NCBI RefSeq assembly: GCF_038396675.1
Contig: NC_088924.1
Span: forward strand, 31,692,001-31,756,000
Direction of reading: 5' to 3'
DNA length: 64,000 bases
Source: Hydra vulgaris
Lineage: Eukaryota > Cnidaria > Hydrozoa > Anthoathecata > Hydridae
A model generated the notes under the pieces. It was not told the DNA's origin. It was given only the letters and a program-made list of their open reading frames with translations, and made no database searches. The first letter of the stretch is position 1, and every line of letters starts with the position of its first letter. This document shows positions 15,001-29,190 of the stretch, piece by piece. Made by a program: the position numbers and the translations under genes.

Positions 15001-17820
15001 TTTTTCTAGATTCTGTGAGTTTATTTAAAAAACTGTTAAAACAAACTTGATTGAAACAAAGAAATCTATGTCTTTTACGACAAAACCCCTTTTTCTGTAA
15101 AATACTTACTTAAAATTATAAAATAAGACAAAAGCAACAATAAAACAGGTTTTAACTATTTTCCTTTTCAATCTTTTGTTATATTTTTATATATTCTGTG
15201 GATTTATTAGAGAAAATGTTAAAATAAACTTTAGGGAAGCAAAGGAACCTAAGTTTTTTACGACAAAACCCCTTTTACTGAACAAAATTGTACTTAAAAT
15301 TAAAAAATAAGACGAAAGCAACTAAAAAACATGTTTTAACTGATTTCCTTTTGAATCTTTTATTATTGTTTTGAAGATTTTATAGGTTTATTTAAAAATA
15401 ATAAAATAAACTTGAGTAAAGCAAAGAATTTTATTTACGACAAGGCCCCATTTTCTGTACAAAAACTTACTTAAAATTGAAAAATAAAACAAAAGCAACA
15501 AAAAAACAGATTTTCACTAATTTCCTTTTAAACCTTTAATTATATTTTTGTAGATTCTTTAGATTTAATTAAAAAATTTTCGAATAAAATTGAGGGAAGC
15601 CAAGGAACCTTAGTTTTTTACGGCAAAGCCCATTTATCTGTATAAAAACTTATTTGTAATTAAAAAATAAGACAAAGGCATCAAAAAATTACGTTTTTAC
15701 TCATTTGCTTTGGAATCTTGTGTTGATTTTATTTAGATTCTTCAGATTTTAAAAAACAAATGTTTACAAAAACTTGAGGAAAGCAAGGGAACCTGTGTTT
15801 TTTACGACAAAACCCCTTTCTCTCTACAAAACTTACCTATAATTAAAAAAATATACAAAAGCAACAAAAAAACTGGTATTTACAGACTTCCTTTATTTCT
15901 TTTATATTATTTTTATAATTTCTGTAAATTAATTTAAAAGAAATAGTAAATTAAAGTCAAGACACCCATCCTAAATTATGTTTTATCGCTCTAGTACTTT
16001 TTTTTTCAATAAAATTTTTTACAAATAAAAATATTTCTAAATAAAACAATAGAAAAACAGATTTTTATTGATTTTTTTCTAATCATCTTTTTTATTTTTG
16101 TAGATTCTGTACGTTTATCAAAAAAAACGTTTAATTAAACTTGAGGGAAGCAATTCACCCTATGTTTTTTACGACAAAACCCTCGTTTCTGTACAATAAC
16201 TTACTTAAAATTAAAAAATAAGACAAAAGAAACAAAAAAACAGACTTTTACTCATTTCTTTTAAAATCTTTTGTTATGTTTTTGTAGATTCTTTACGTTT
16301 ATTAAAAAATATCCTAAAATAAACTTAATGGAAAAAAAGGGAACTATGTTTTTAACGACATAACCCCGAGTTCTGTACAAAAACTTACTTAAAATTAAGA
16401 AATAAGACAAAAGCAATAAAAAAACAGTGTTTCACTGATTTCTTTTGGCATTATTTATTTTAAAAAATTCTAAAATAAACTTGAGGAAAGCAAGGAATCT
16501 ACGTTTTTTACGACAAAACCCGTTTTTCTGTACAAAATCTTAATTAAAATTAAATAATAAAACAGAAGCAACAAAAAACAGATTTTTACTGATTTTTTAT
16601 GAAATCTTTTGTTATATTTTTGTAAAATCTGTGAGTTTATTAAAGAAAATGTTAAAATATATTTAAGGGTAGCAAAGGAACTTGCGTCTTTCTCAACAAA
16701 ACCCCTTTTTCTCTCCAAAAAATTACTTAAAGTTAAAAATAAGACTGAAGCAACAATAAAACAGGTTTTTATTGACTTATTTTTAAATCCTCTATATTAA
16801 TTTTATAAATTCTGTTAGCTTATTAGAGAAGATAAGAAATTAAAGCCAAGGCACCCATCTAAACCTTTGCTTTTTGCAGAAGTAATCTTTTTATTCAAAT
16901 TTTTTACGAAAATGAATATTTCTAAATAAAACAAATAAAAAACAGGTTTTCACTAATTTCTTTTCTAATCTTTTGATATTTTTTTTAGATTTTGAAGATT
17001 TATTAAAAAGGTTTTTTATAACAAAACCTCTTTTTCTATTCAAAAACTTACTTAAAATTAAAAAATTAGACAAAAGCAACAAAAAAACACGTTTTTACTG
17101 ATTTGTCTTGTTATCTTTTCTTATATTTTTGTTGATTTTGTAGGTTTATTATAAAAAATGTTAAAATAAAGTTTAGAGAAGCAAAGGAATCTAAGTTTTT
17201 TACATCAAAACCCCTTTTTCTGTACTAAAACATACTTAAAATTGAAAAAATAAGACAAAAGCAACAAAAAAAAAACAGGATATCACTAATTTCTTTTGTA
17301 ATCTTTTGTTATATATTTGTAGATTTTGTTGGCTTATTAAAAAAATGTTTAAATAAATTTGAGGCAGGCAAAGGAACTTAAACTTTTTACGACAAAATCC
17401 CTTTTTCTGTACAAAAACTAACTTGAAATTAAAAAATAAGACAATAACAATATAAAAACACGTTTTCACTGATTTCTTTTGGCATCTTTTATTATATTTT
17501 TGTAGATTCTATAGGTTTATTAGAATGTTTAATTACATTCGAGAGAAGCAAAGGAACCTAATTTTTTTACGACAAAACCCCTATTTTCTGTTTGAAAACT
17601 TACATAAAAAATAAAAAATATGACAAAGGCAACAATAAAACAGGTTTTCACTTATTTCATTTTGAAACTTTTGTTACATTTTTGAAGATTCTGTTGATTT
17701 ATTAGAAAAAATATTAAAAATAACTTGAGGGAAGCGAAGGAACCTATTTTTTTTACAACAAAACTTCTTTTTCTCTACAATAACTTACTTTAAAGAAAAA
17801 AAATTAGACAATAGCATTTT
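1..17820. repeat. ~185-bp satellite array (about 97 monomers)
   Basis: The same block order recurs throughout: a TTTTCACTGATTTC-like block, a TTTTTGTAGATTCTG-like block, GGAAGCAAAGGAACC, TTTTTACGACAAAACCCC, TTTCTGTACAAAAACTTACTT and AAGACAAAAGCAACAAAAAA. Marker blocks near 151, 342, 528, 707, 892 and 1,077 are 179-191 bases apart, so the monomer is about 185 bp. Neighbouring copies differ at many positions and by small indels, so this is an old, unhomogenised array. It continues past the left edge of the window. Short open frames of 60-100 codons in it are chance products of the AT-rich repeat. A divergent monomer type containing 'cacccatctaaacc' and 'ctcgataaa' blocks is interspersed near 8.46, 9.37, 14.16, 14.68, 15.96 and 16.85 kb. 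Confidence 0.93.
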
Positions 17821-18660
<840 letters not shown>

Positions 18661-18703
18661 TATTAGAGATAAAGATATAGATCATTTATAAGCAGTTTTA
18701 GAT

Positions 18704-19026
<323 letters not shown>

Positions 19027-19154
19027 CTAACATACGTACTGACTATTTATTATTATCAGCCAAGTTATTGTCTATATAATTAAGATAACTAAGTGGTTAA
19101 TACTATATGCTTACCTTGTTTTCAATTCTAGTTTATGTAATTTAAAGTATATTT

Positions 19155-19367
19155 TTGATAAAGAAAATGTCACTAATTAAACCAAAGAAAAATGACATTG
19201 AACCAACCAAATTAAAAAAGTCGGTAAAAAAGAAATACTTGAAAGTATTGAAGTCAACTAACAAAATATGGTTGGTTCGATATCCGTTAGAATATTCAAA
19301 AACAAGCTCTTTGCCCACTACCAGAAATGTTTATAAATTCTTCAGGTTAAGCTTAATACTATATTAA
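19155..19367 (+). pseudogene. Lysine-rich leading fragment, possible 5' exon of the hAT-like pseudogene
   Basis: A 70-codon open frame starts with MIKKMSLIKPKKNDIEP and is rich in lysine (LKKSVKKKYLKVLKS). It lies 5' of, and on the same strand as, the hAT-like remnant beginning near 19,440. A stretch around 19,350-19,440 could have been an intron, but I cannot define its borders. The composition would suit a DNA-binding N-terminus, yet no zinc finger is visible. Function unknown. Confidence 0.35.
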
Positions 19368-19439
19368 GACTGAAGTTATAACTTTATGTTTTTGAAAGTT
19401 TATTTAAAGTTTTAAAATATTTGCATCATTCATTTCAAG

Positions 19440-21890
19440 GTATCACTTGCAAGTTTTTGATAGCTCTTATGAAGAGTTTACTAAAGTTAGGGAGGCATTT
19501 CACACTCAAAGCAACATTTCGAAATCTAAGTTAGCTGCATTGCTTACTATTAAATCAGTCAAGCTCTTTTGGAATAAGGCTGGCATTCTTATAAACAAGA
19601 CAAGTACAGTATTGACAATATTTTAAGGCTGCGTGACAAAAGGAGGTTGCTTGCAAAATCTAAAAATAGGATTTTTAATAAGAAGAGTTTACTTGAACAA
19701 AACTTTATTCAATCATTAGATGGCATTTTTGATATTAGTTCTCCTAGTTGGAAAGATGACATTAGAAAGACCAAATCAGCTAAGGATGCAGATGAAGATA
19801 TTGCCTGGTTTACAGCTCTTAAAAATGGAATAAAAACTAGAGGAATTGGTGTAAAAGATAATTTGCTACATTTTAGTGTTAGGAGAAAAAAAGAAAGAAT
19901 CGAAAAGAAACAGGTGGCAACTGAAAAAGAAAAAAGAAAAAAAATAGATGATGAAGAAACTGTTAAGCTGGTTGGTTATAGTAGTGACTAATATTAATAC
20001 TCTCGTGTCACTAAATCTAGTCATTCTATAAGTTCTGCATCTCCAAACTCTCCTAAAAGTGATCCTTAGCTTAATATTTCTAAAAAGCAGCAAGGAGAAA
20101 AAAAAGATACCGGATCAGATAATATCACACTGGTTTTGCCAAAAAACTTCATTTCTTACCCAATGATAACAGCAACTGCAGATAGAACTAAGTTATCAAA
20201 TCCTCAGCTGATGATGAATACTTTTACAATTCTAGGTTTAGGTTTGTTTTTTATTTATAAATAAACAACATTATGGTATACAAGTTTAAAAAGAAATATA
20301 TTTTTTTAAATTTTATACAGGTGGTGTTAAACCTGACGATTTTAGCCTTTCAATAAATACTATAAGAAGATCAAGAAAGCTAAATAGGCAAGTAATGGCA
20401 AGGAAAATAATAACAGAATTTTAAAATAAGATTAAATCAGATTATTTGACACTTCATCGAGACGGAAAACTTTTAAAACAAATCTCAGGGCAAAGGTTTG
20501 AGTATTTAACTGTTTTGGTCGGTGGTTTTCCTAATTGCGTTGAAGGAAAAATATTATCAATAAAACCTATACAGTCTGGTACAGAACTTTCTATTTGCAA
20601 AAGAATCTTGGAAGACTTAGAGAAGTGGGATCTCAAAGCCAACATTGTTGCCCAGGTTTTTGATAGGACTGCATGTAATATAGGAGTTAAAAATGGGGCT
20701 ACAACTCTTTTAGAGTATTGTAAACCAATGAAAACTCTTCTTTGGCTGGCTTGTCGTCATCACATTTTAGAACTGATTTTGGAAGCATTTTGAAAATCCT
20801 TATTTAAAAAAGAAAAAAAAGCTAATTATAATATAGATTTCAAAGATTTTCAACAAGAATGGATTTGCGCAGAGAAGGCTCCACTAAAAAAACTAAACAG
20901 GTTTCTAGATCTTGAAAATTCTTTCCTTAAAACGAAAGCAGACAAAACTCGTGTGTTCTTAGAGAAACAAGTAAAATGGAAGCATCGCCGAGGTGAATAT
21001 AAGGAAGCTGCAGAGTTAGCACTTTATCTTTTAGGCGGACCAGAACCTTATGTCTGGAAAACCTGTGGAGCAAATCATCATGCCAGATGGATGTCACACT
21101 TGTTACATGCACCAAAAATGTTCATCTTTAAAGAAGATTTACTCGATTCTGATGTAGCAAAGTTAAAAATCTTTTTGACTTTCAGCTCAGTTTTATAAGT
21201 TAAAGCATAATTAGAAGCAACAAATGGCTCTGATGCACCAATTAACGGTATTCATTTATACAATGATCTAGGCGCTCTGGGGCAGATCTCAGGCTTCTCT
21301 AATGCAGCTCAGAAAGTTTAAGAAGTTCTTAACAGGTATTAATGGTATCTAACTGAGGAGGTGTTAGTCTTCAGTCTCTTTTCTAATAAGGTTTCTGCTA
21401 AAGAAAAGGCTAATATTGCGTTAAAAATGATAAATGCGGAAAAGCCACTTGCTATCAACTCTGGAAAACCTAATCTTCCATCTGTTCACAAGAACTCAGA
21501 GATATTGTCATATATTGGGAAAAGATCTTGGTTGCTCTTTCATAACTTAAACGATAACGGTAAACGTCAAACTTCCTCCTTCAGAATGGGAGGAAGATGG
21601 AAACTTTTTAAAGATGAAATATTTTATTAAAACAGTCAAGGTTACAAACGATGTTGCAGAGCGAGAAATCAAGTTATGTTCGGATTCTCTTCAGAGACTC
21701 ACAAATGTGAGACAAAGGTATCTAAAAAAGTATTTAAAATTTTATTCAGATATTTATACAGAATTTTTGGCTAATTTTAGGATAAGGAAGTACAAAACGA
21801 AATAATAGAAGTTGTTGAAAATCATAGAAAACTTGTAGTTAATTTCAGTAAGAAAGAGTTATTCTCTGACTTTGTTCAATTCAAATAACA
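19440..21890 (+). pseudogene. hAT-like (RNase H-fold) transposase relative, decayed
   Basis: Open fragments at 19,647-19,991, 20,446-20,793, 20,953-21,198 and 21,361-21,630 lie in order and continue one another once stops and a few frame changes are passed over. Visible landmarks are KLFWNKAGI (near 19,565), a charged segment with ADEDIAWFTALKNG, FDRTACNIGVKNG followed 30 residues on by ACRHHILELIL (around 20,660-20,790), then ARWMSHLLHAPKMF, LFSNKVSAKEKA and VTNDVAEREIKL. The Asp-Asn-Gly stretch followed by Cys-x-x-His resembles the catalytic-Asp and C/WxxH region of hAT-like transposases. An intron with a 'tttatacag' acceptor seems to lie at about 20,236-20,320. Stops include a TAG near 20,068, a TAA near 20,424 and a TGA near 20,791. 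Clearly non-functional. The exact superfamily is uncertain; the family is one I know mainly as unnamed cnidarian and insect proteins. Confidence 0.6.
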
Positions 21891-22170
21891 ATTTCCGTTA
21901 TACCATGCATCACTGCACCAGATAGCACCTTGGTTATATAGAATAAATAATTCGTTTTTTTAATGTAAAATATATTTTGTGCGATAAGTAAAGCATTTTA
22001 AATATTTGGAATAGATGCTAAATGTTTCCCAATCCCACAAAATAAAATGCGACTGTACTTAAAAACATCCTAGAAAACTTTTTTATTTACAATAATAATT
22101 TTTATATGGTAAGGAACAACTTTTTATGCACCCACGTGTAATTTTCAAATTTGTTAGATTTTGGCCAACC

Positions 22171-22870
<700 letters not shown>

Positions 22871-22879
22871 TATGTCAAT

Positions 22880-23260
22880 CTGCCGACCAAAACTGAGGCC
22901 AACAATTGAAGAATTTTGCTGGCCTAATATCTTCGTTTTGTCGATGGTTAAAAGAGGTGAGTACATTTTTTCTTTGTTTGTTGTTACTTCAAAAAAGCGC
23001 TAAATGTTTTGCAAAGTAATTTGGTTGCTTTCTACAAATAGTAACTTTGTTGCACTACTACAGCAGGCGTTAATGCAAAGAAAATCAATGCCAAGAGGTA
23101 ATTATTCGCAACACGTAAACAGTGGTTTTTGATCTGTTTTAAACGCAGTTTTAAGCAAATTAACTATTGTTAATTTATCTATGGCTTGTGATTTAATTTA
23201 TATGATGTGAAATTGACTGCATGATAGATTTAAAGATTTTTTGTGCAATGCTGTGGTTAC
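22880..23260 (+). repeat. Duplicated cassette, copy 1, with exon-like splice signals
   Basis: Related by eye to 23,905-24,340. Both copies share a 'ttgatggataaaagat'-type block followed by a strong splice donor (GTGAGTA at 22,957), a 107-base AT-rich interval ending in CTACTACAG (to 23,063), a 34-base micro-exon-like segment (23,064-23,097), a GGTAATT donor, and then conserved 'gatctgttttaaa', 'atttatctatggcttgtgattta' and 'agatttaaagattttttgtgc' blocks. It could be a tandemly duplicated exon pair, a non-coding transcript or an old mobile repeat. I see no convincing protein. Confidence 0.5.
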
Positions 23261-23904
23261 ATGTGATACATATAATCACACTAGCAACTTATTTACACAT
23301 CTTCTTGGAAAGTATTGGTAGTTTAACTTAAAAAAAATTTAAAAAAATAGTTTATTAGTTTGATACCAAACAAAAATTTTGTTAAAATTTTATATAAGTT
23401 GTTTTTCCAGCTATTTTTACAATCTCCAAAAGTTTAGGTTAAATAACTATTAATAAAAATTTTAAACTTAAAGATCATAAAAATTCTTTCAGATGATTAT
23501 AATAGCTTTGTTTGCTTTAAGGTCATTTACAAATGCATGTTAAGCTTTGCTGAATTTCAAAAATGATAGAGAAAAGTATTGCTCAACAATTATCCCCGCA
23601 GAATACTAATCATTGCTCAGGAAGTTGGAGGCGTATTGTTCTATGTAAAAATTTTAAAAAGACGTGATTTTTTTTAATCAAGCGTGAATAATAAATTAAA
23701 TAAAATAGTTTCAAACATTGCAAATAACATTTACTATATAATGTTAAAAATCATTTTATTTAAAAGATTTGTTTAAAAGCATTTCAAAACCAATTCCTGT
23801 TAAAGCGTATTAACGTTAAAAATAGTAGAATACTGCTGTTGATTTTTATTTATATTATATTATTCACGATTGTGAATAAATTGACCATGCCCGCCAAATC
23901 CTTT

Positions 23905-24340
23905 TGCCAAACCAAACCAATGCAAACTGTTGATTGGAAAATCATGGTGACACAACATCTTTGTTTATGTTGATGGATAAAAGATGTAAGTAATTTTTTA
24001 TTCTTTTCTTCTTAGTATTTTAGGTAACAAATATTGCCTAACGTATTAATATATTGGTTTTGGTTGTTTTTTATAAATAATGAATTTTTTACTCTACTAC
24101 AGACATTGATACAAATAAGTTCAATGGTGAGTGGTCATCATTTATAATGTATAAATAGCGGTGTGTGATCTGTTTTAAAAGGTTTTTTTTTTTTTGAGTA
24201 ACTAAGTTTTTTTCAATTTATTTATGGTTTGTGATTTATTTTATATGTTATGCATTATTTGTTGCATCATCAATTACACATGTGTAATTGACCGGATGCC
24301 AGATTTAAAAAAATTTTTGTGCTAATCTGGTATTGCAGTG
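23905..24340 (+). repeat. Duplicated cassette, copy 2, with exon-like splice signals
   Basis: Second copy about 1,030 bases downstream of the first. The donor is GTAAGTA at 23,986, the interval is 117 bases and ends CTCTACTACAG, the micro-exon-like segment is 24,103-24,126 (24 bases), and its donor is GGTGAGT. The downstream blocks match copy 1 apart from an insertion carrying the small palindrome 'ttacacatgtgtaa' near 24,276-24,289. Conservation of the splice-like junctions in an otherwise drifting sequence is the notable point. Confidence 0.5.
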
Positions 24341-25428
24341 AACTTAATTTAACATTTGATTTAGGTTAATCGTTTAAAACAATTTGTTGGCCAGTCACCT
24401 TACTTATAAAGCAGTACTTTCTTACAAAGTATGTTAGGAATCAAACACTCTTTTTTAAACATTATAATTAGAAAAAAGTCTGAAAAAACTGTTACGAAAA
24501 GGATTTTTATAAAAAATGAGTTTTTATTTTACTTAATGAAAAATTATATATTCAATTTAACATTTAACTTTTCTGTTAAGTTGTTCTCGGATTAAATTAG
24601 TCAAATAAATATTTAATTCCTCGTAAATACAGGATGAAATTATGACAAGCATTGTCCAATATTGATCTAATAAGAAATGTCAGGCAAATTTAACAGTTTA
24701 TTAATACATGAACCCAGAATCTGATAAATCAGCCTCAGATTGCTTAATTATTAATCAATATTAATTATATTAGGATTTTGTTCTCTCAGCTGCACTTTTG
24801 TTGGAAACTAAAACGAGAGAAGTTATTGACAGATTCATTGGGGAACATTTAAAACGTGCTCCTTGTGAATTGGTTGCAGGTCATGACTTATAATGAAGTA
24901 TGTATTAAAATAAAATAAAATATAATTAAGATATTGGAGCATAATAAACAGTTTTTGTTCTAAAATGTCAAAAACTTATTTTTTTTCTCATTATAAAAAA
25001 TATGTAAAATACTGAATGAGGTAGTTTTTATATAATATTTATACAGCATTTTTTATAAATTATTGGATAAAGGTAATTTTTGGTTCCAAAGAAAACGGTA
25101 GTTTCGATCCGTATGGAATTACTTTTAATAAATTTTTCAAATAAGTTTTTGTTATACGGCTACTAATAAAATGTCTGCTTACTTTTTTAAAAAACAATTT
25201 TTCTGCATTTAAGAGTAAGATTTCCCAAAAAAAATTTCATTATTAAATGTTGTAGAAGTTGTTATATTAAGTACATAAAACCTTCTATTTTATGAAAATT
25301 TTTGTTGCCATTTTTTAAATAATTGTTAAATCAGTTAGTTTTTTAAAAGTTATTCCCGTCACAAATCCGAGTTTGGCGTTGTTACTTGTATTTACGTTAT
25401 GTAAATACAGGTAACATAGCCCTTTTTG
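24341..25428. other. AT-rich stretch with one short exon-like open segment
   Basis: Mostly featureless. One 38-codon plus-strand stretch ending at a TAA near 24,893 has mixed, protein-like composition (KTREVIDRFIGEHLKRAPCE) and follows a pyrimidine-rich 'ttctctcag' acceptor-like sequence. It is an isolated hint of a terminal exon and I do not recognise the peptide. Confidence 0.3.
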
Positions 25429-25520
25429 TAAACACCAGCATATACAACACACAGTTTTGTTAACACCAGCGTATACAACACACAGTTTTGTTAACACCAA
25501 CAACACACAGTTTTGTTAAC
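25429..25520. repeat. Short tandem repeat, ~31-bp unit x3
   Basis: The block 'acacacagttttgttaacacca' recurs three times. The first two units also share 'gcatatacaac' or 'gcgtatacaac'; the third is shorter. The 63-codon minus-strand frame across it is a by-product. Confidence 0.8.
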
Positions 25521-27660
25521 AGCATTACAAGCGTATAAGTTAGCGATATCGTTAAAGAAGGAAGCGTGAACTACTCAATGTAGCTAATGACGGTTTTTAC
25601 AAAAAAATTTTAAAAAAAGTTATTTTTGAATCTCAACAATAATGCTTATTTTTATAATATTTTATACAAAAATGTTGTCGTTCGAAAAAAAATATTTGAT
25701 ATAAGCTACAAACACGAATATTGGAAAGTATGGCAAGTTAAGCCTTTTTCCTCCTTGAGCAAAATAAAAAAATACAATCGTTTTTAACAACATTAAATGT
25801 TCAAATATTTTAATTTTATTTAAATTTTTTACATCGGGATTTATTTTAGCAGAAGCTATTTTGTTCAGATTTGTTGAAAAATTTTGAAACAACATAAACT
25901 TTTAAAACCATAACTTTCTTGTTAAATTTTTTGCCATTATTTGTTTGTAGCAAAACGACAAGCATTGTTCCGTTTAGGATAGTATAAAATTACTGACCTA
26001 CTAGCGTCACATAACGAATTTGCAACAAGTTTCATTACCTTTTAAAATGCATATTCAATTTCCTTGATTCTTTTCTTCTATAAGTTTTTGTCAGCGCAAT
26101 TGGTCATCGCTAAATTGCTATTAGGATCTTCCAGAATTGCCATTATTTAAAAGGGGAAAAAATTGATTTAATGCAACGAAAGACTTTTCAAAATCAAAGA
26201 AATGGTTCTCAAAATATTTCAAAAATTTCAAGAGAAATATTTCAAAAATCCCACATTTGTACAGTTACTAGCACAGCGTTTTTTGTTTTTCTGAATTGCT
26301 GTTGGGATTTTTTGGGAAATTTCTTCTTCTTAGTTTATCTTGTAGCTATGTTTCATTTTGAAAATATTTTTTAAAATCAATAAGTGAATACATTGACTTT
26401 GAAATAATCATTTTTTATACAAGTTTTAAAATTGATGGACCTCTTATTTAATTTTTTAATTTTCTTTCCGATCCGCCTCACACATTCCACAATTTAAGGA
26501 CACGACTGCAGTCTTTTTCTAAACTTTATACACTCTCTTTTGCTCGCTATTTAATTTGAACCTTACTATTTGTAGGTTACTTGTCTAAAATGAGTTTCCT
26601 CAAATCTAATCGCTAATAACTTTTCCTTGTTTACGATAAACCTTTATTAGGCTACCTATATATTGTTTTTAAAGGGAAAAATTTGATTTCAAACAATCGA
26701 AAACTTATCAAAATCAAATAAATGGTTCTCAAAATATGTCAAAATCCCATGGATTATTATTATTCAGACAGTTTTCAGCACAACATTTCTGGTGGATGTT
26801 TTTAAATTGAATTTTTCATTTTAGGTCACTTTGTAATATCACCTAAATGAATTTGAGTACGATTTGGGTTGTTTTTTTTCATTTAAGTTTAATGATTATT
26901 AATCAAAGTATACAGTTTTTATTCTCTTTAATGTTACACAATGTAATTTTTTAGTCACAAGTAATAAATTTTAAAAAGTACTCTAAATAAGCTAAAAGAA
27001 TGTTACTTTTAAGTTTTACTAAAAATATGACCTAATGCTACCTGAATTTTTGTCTTTGAGCGTTGTTAATGTGACTCAACAACTATTTTATTGTTAAACT
27101 AAGGGTAAACATTAACTTTTCGATGTAAAGGAACAATAATATAACAAACTTTTTCCTTACTACTCATTTATTTTGAAAGTAGTTTTTTATGTTGTCATAT
27201 TGAATTAACAAAAAAAATTGACATACTTCTTTAGTAAAAGTCATTTATTTACCATGAATATTTCTGAAACTGAATAATAATTCTTTTACGGGACTAGTAG
27301 TGAAAATTAGTCGTGAAAATTTTTATATTTTCTGTAAATTAAGAGGAAAACTAGAAGTGTTTTGAATTAAAACTGTTGCTTTGTAAGCAGGTTCAACGGG
27401 GAGTCGGGGAACAGTGAATGATCCCTCATGCTACTTGTCTATAATTGCTTCCATAATTGCATGATAAATAACTCAGTTGTTACCATGAAGAAACAGTTCG
27501 TAATAGTTAAAATAACTTAACTTAACCTAGAATATGATAATTTTAAAAAAAAAACACTAACACTGCTTTTATTAAGTCCCGTAGACTCGATTATTTAACG
27601 AATTAGATAAAGGTAACATAAGGGTAAAAAATCTGCTACTATCACGTTTATTGTAGTATA
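25521..27660. other. Gene-free AT-rich DNA with a diverged local duplication
   Basis: No gene recognised. Segments 26,150-26,310 and 26,670-26,830 are diverged copies about 520 bases apart: both have 'aaatggttctcaaaatat', a preceding 'ttttcaaaatcaaa'-type block and a following 'acagttactagcaca' or 'acagttttcagcaca' block. Open frames of 60-80 codons here show no domain signal. Confidence 0.55.
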
Positions 27661-27663
27661 GTT

Positions 27664-27788
<125 letters not shown>

Positions 27789-28366
27789 AGTGTCGTTTCA
27801 CTTTCGCTTTTAAAAGTAGTTTCTAGGCTTTTCTACGCGCGGATCAGTATTCTACGCAGTCTTTCAAGCAAGGTCTGCAAGCAAATTAGAGCTGATAAAT
27901 TTTTAGTTTCAAGAGGAAATGATGTTTTTCATTGTTTAATTTTACTATAAAACTATAAATAAATGTTTGTTTGTTGTTGATTGTTTGTATTTTTCGAATT
28001 TTTATAGCCTGTTTCTTTTTCTTTAAATAAAATAAAACTGTCACTTATTAAGTGTTTTTGACATAAATTTGCGTATATTTCAGGAGGGTTGGGGTTGTTA
28101 CATTTTAAAAATACTTAAGTAAAAAGTAAAAGTACTAACTGCAAAAGTAACGAAGTAGAAGTAAAAAGTCTTGCTGAACAAAAATACTTAAGTAAACGTA
28201 AAAAAGTACAGTATGTTGAAAGTATTTTTTAGTTACAAAGTAAAAGAAGAAAAAAAGATTTATTGATAAACTTATTTCTTGTATGTTTGTACATGCAAGA
28301 AATAAATTTATCTGTAAATCTTTTTTTCTTGGAATAAAACAAATTTATTCATCAACATTAAGTCTA

Positions 28367-29190
28367 CTAGAATTTTCTATTGACGCGCAATAGCAGTTGC
28401 TGTTCAAAATGTTCATCTTTCATTCTAGTGCGGTTTGTCATGAACACTTGTCCTGCTACACTAAATAAACGTTCGCAGGCTGCACTTGCTGGCAAAGCAG
28501 TGTTCAGTTCAAAAAAGACATTTTATTAACAGTGGAGAGCCATGAAGATCATCAAGTGATGAACTGGTGCTACTAATGTATGTTGAAACAATATTATTTG
28601 TAGCTGTACTAATGTCATAAGATAATCTAAATTGAAAAAAATTGTCTTCAATTTCAGACATGGCTGTTTTATCTGCTGAATTTGTACTAGCAATTATTTT
28701 TAGCCAGCTGTTGCTGCTGTCGAATCTTGTTCTCAAAGAATTACATAGCAATTTTTTCTGTACACTGTTTTTGACCCAAAATGTCTTAAATTTTGGATGG
28801 ACAATTGCTGCTGCTATTAACTAAGCATTCATAATGTACTGACTGTATCTGCTATCTATGGCAGCATCAACTTTTTCCACTATTTGCTCGCAGTACTGGA
28901 TTGAGCTGCTGCGAAGAAGGAACTTCATTTTATCTTTCAAAATCATTCTTGCCGGCTGCAAGTATGCCATGTAGGCCTTTGTTTCAGACTGCAAGATAAT
29001 TAAAGCTTGAGCAAGAGGCTTCCTAACAGAGACATGCTCTGTAATAAATGCTACTTCAGCTTGTTGAAACTGAGTCAAATCAAGGTTGTCACAAATGCCG
29101 TTCATTGCATCAGTTCTTTTTTCAGTTATCAGCCTGTTCATCCGTTCCATAGACATGTACATTGAATTCCATTTTTTTATACTCCTTTAT
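28367..29190 (-). pseudogene. hAT transposase, C-terminal half, broken
   Basis: Reading leftward, the frame starts with KKWNSMYMSMERMNRL (the hAT W-N-S motif region, ~29,175), runs through VSVRKPLAQALIILQSETKAY, meets an in-frame TAG near 28,822, continues IVHPKFKTFWVK, and then, after a frame change near 28,510, ends with SAACERLFSVAG ... NRTRMKDEHFEQQLLL and a stop at 28,367. The last block is the conserved C-terminal dimerisation region of hAT transposases. The family cuts and pastes DNA using an RNase H-like DDE core split by an insertion; here the N-terminal BED finger and first catalytic Asp are not recognisable. It belongs to the element at 28,081-37,394 and would have been its own transposase. 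Inactive in this copy. Confidence 0.85.

Noticed and set aside
1..17800. Regularly spaced repeats considered as a CRISPR-like array
   Set aside because: Whole 185-bp units are repeated and diverged; there are no constant short repeats with unique spacers, and the context is eukaryotic.
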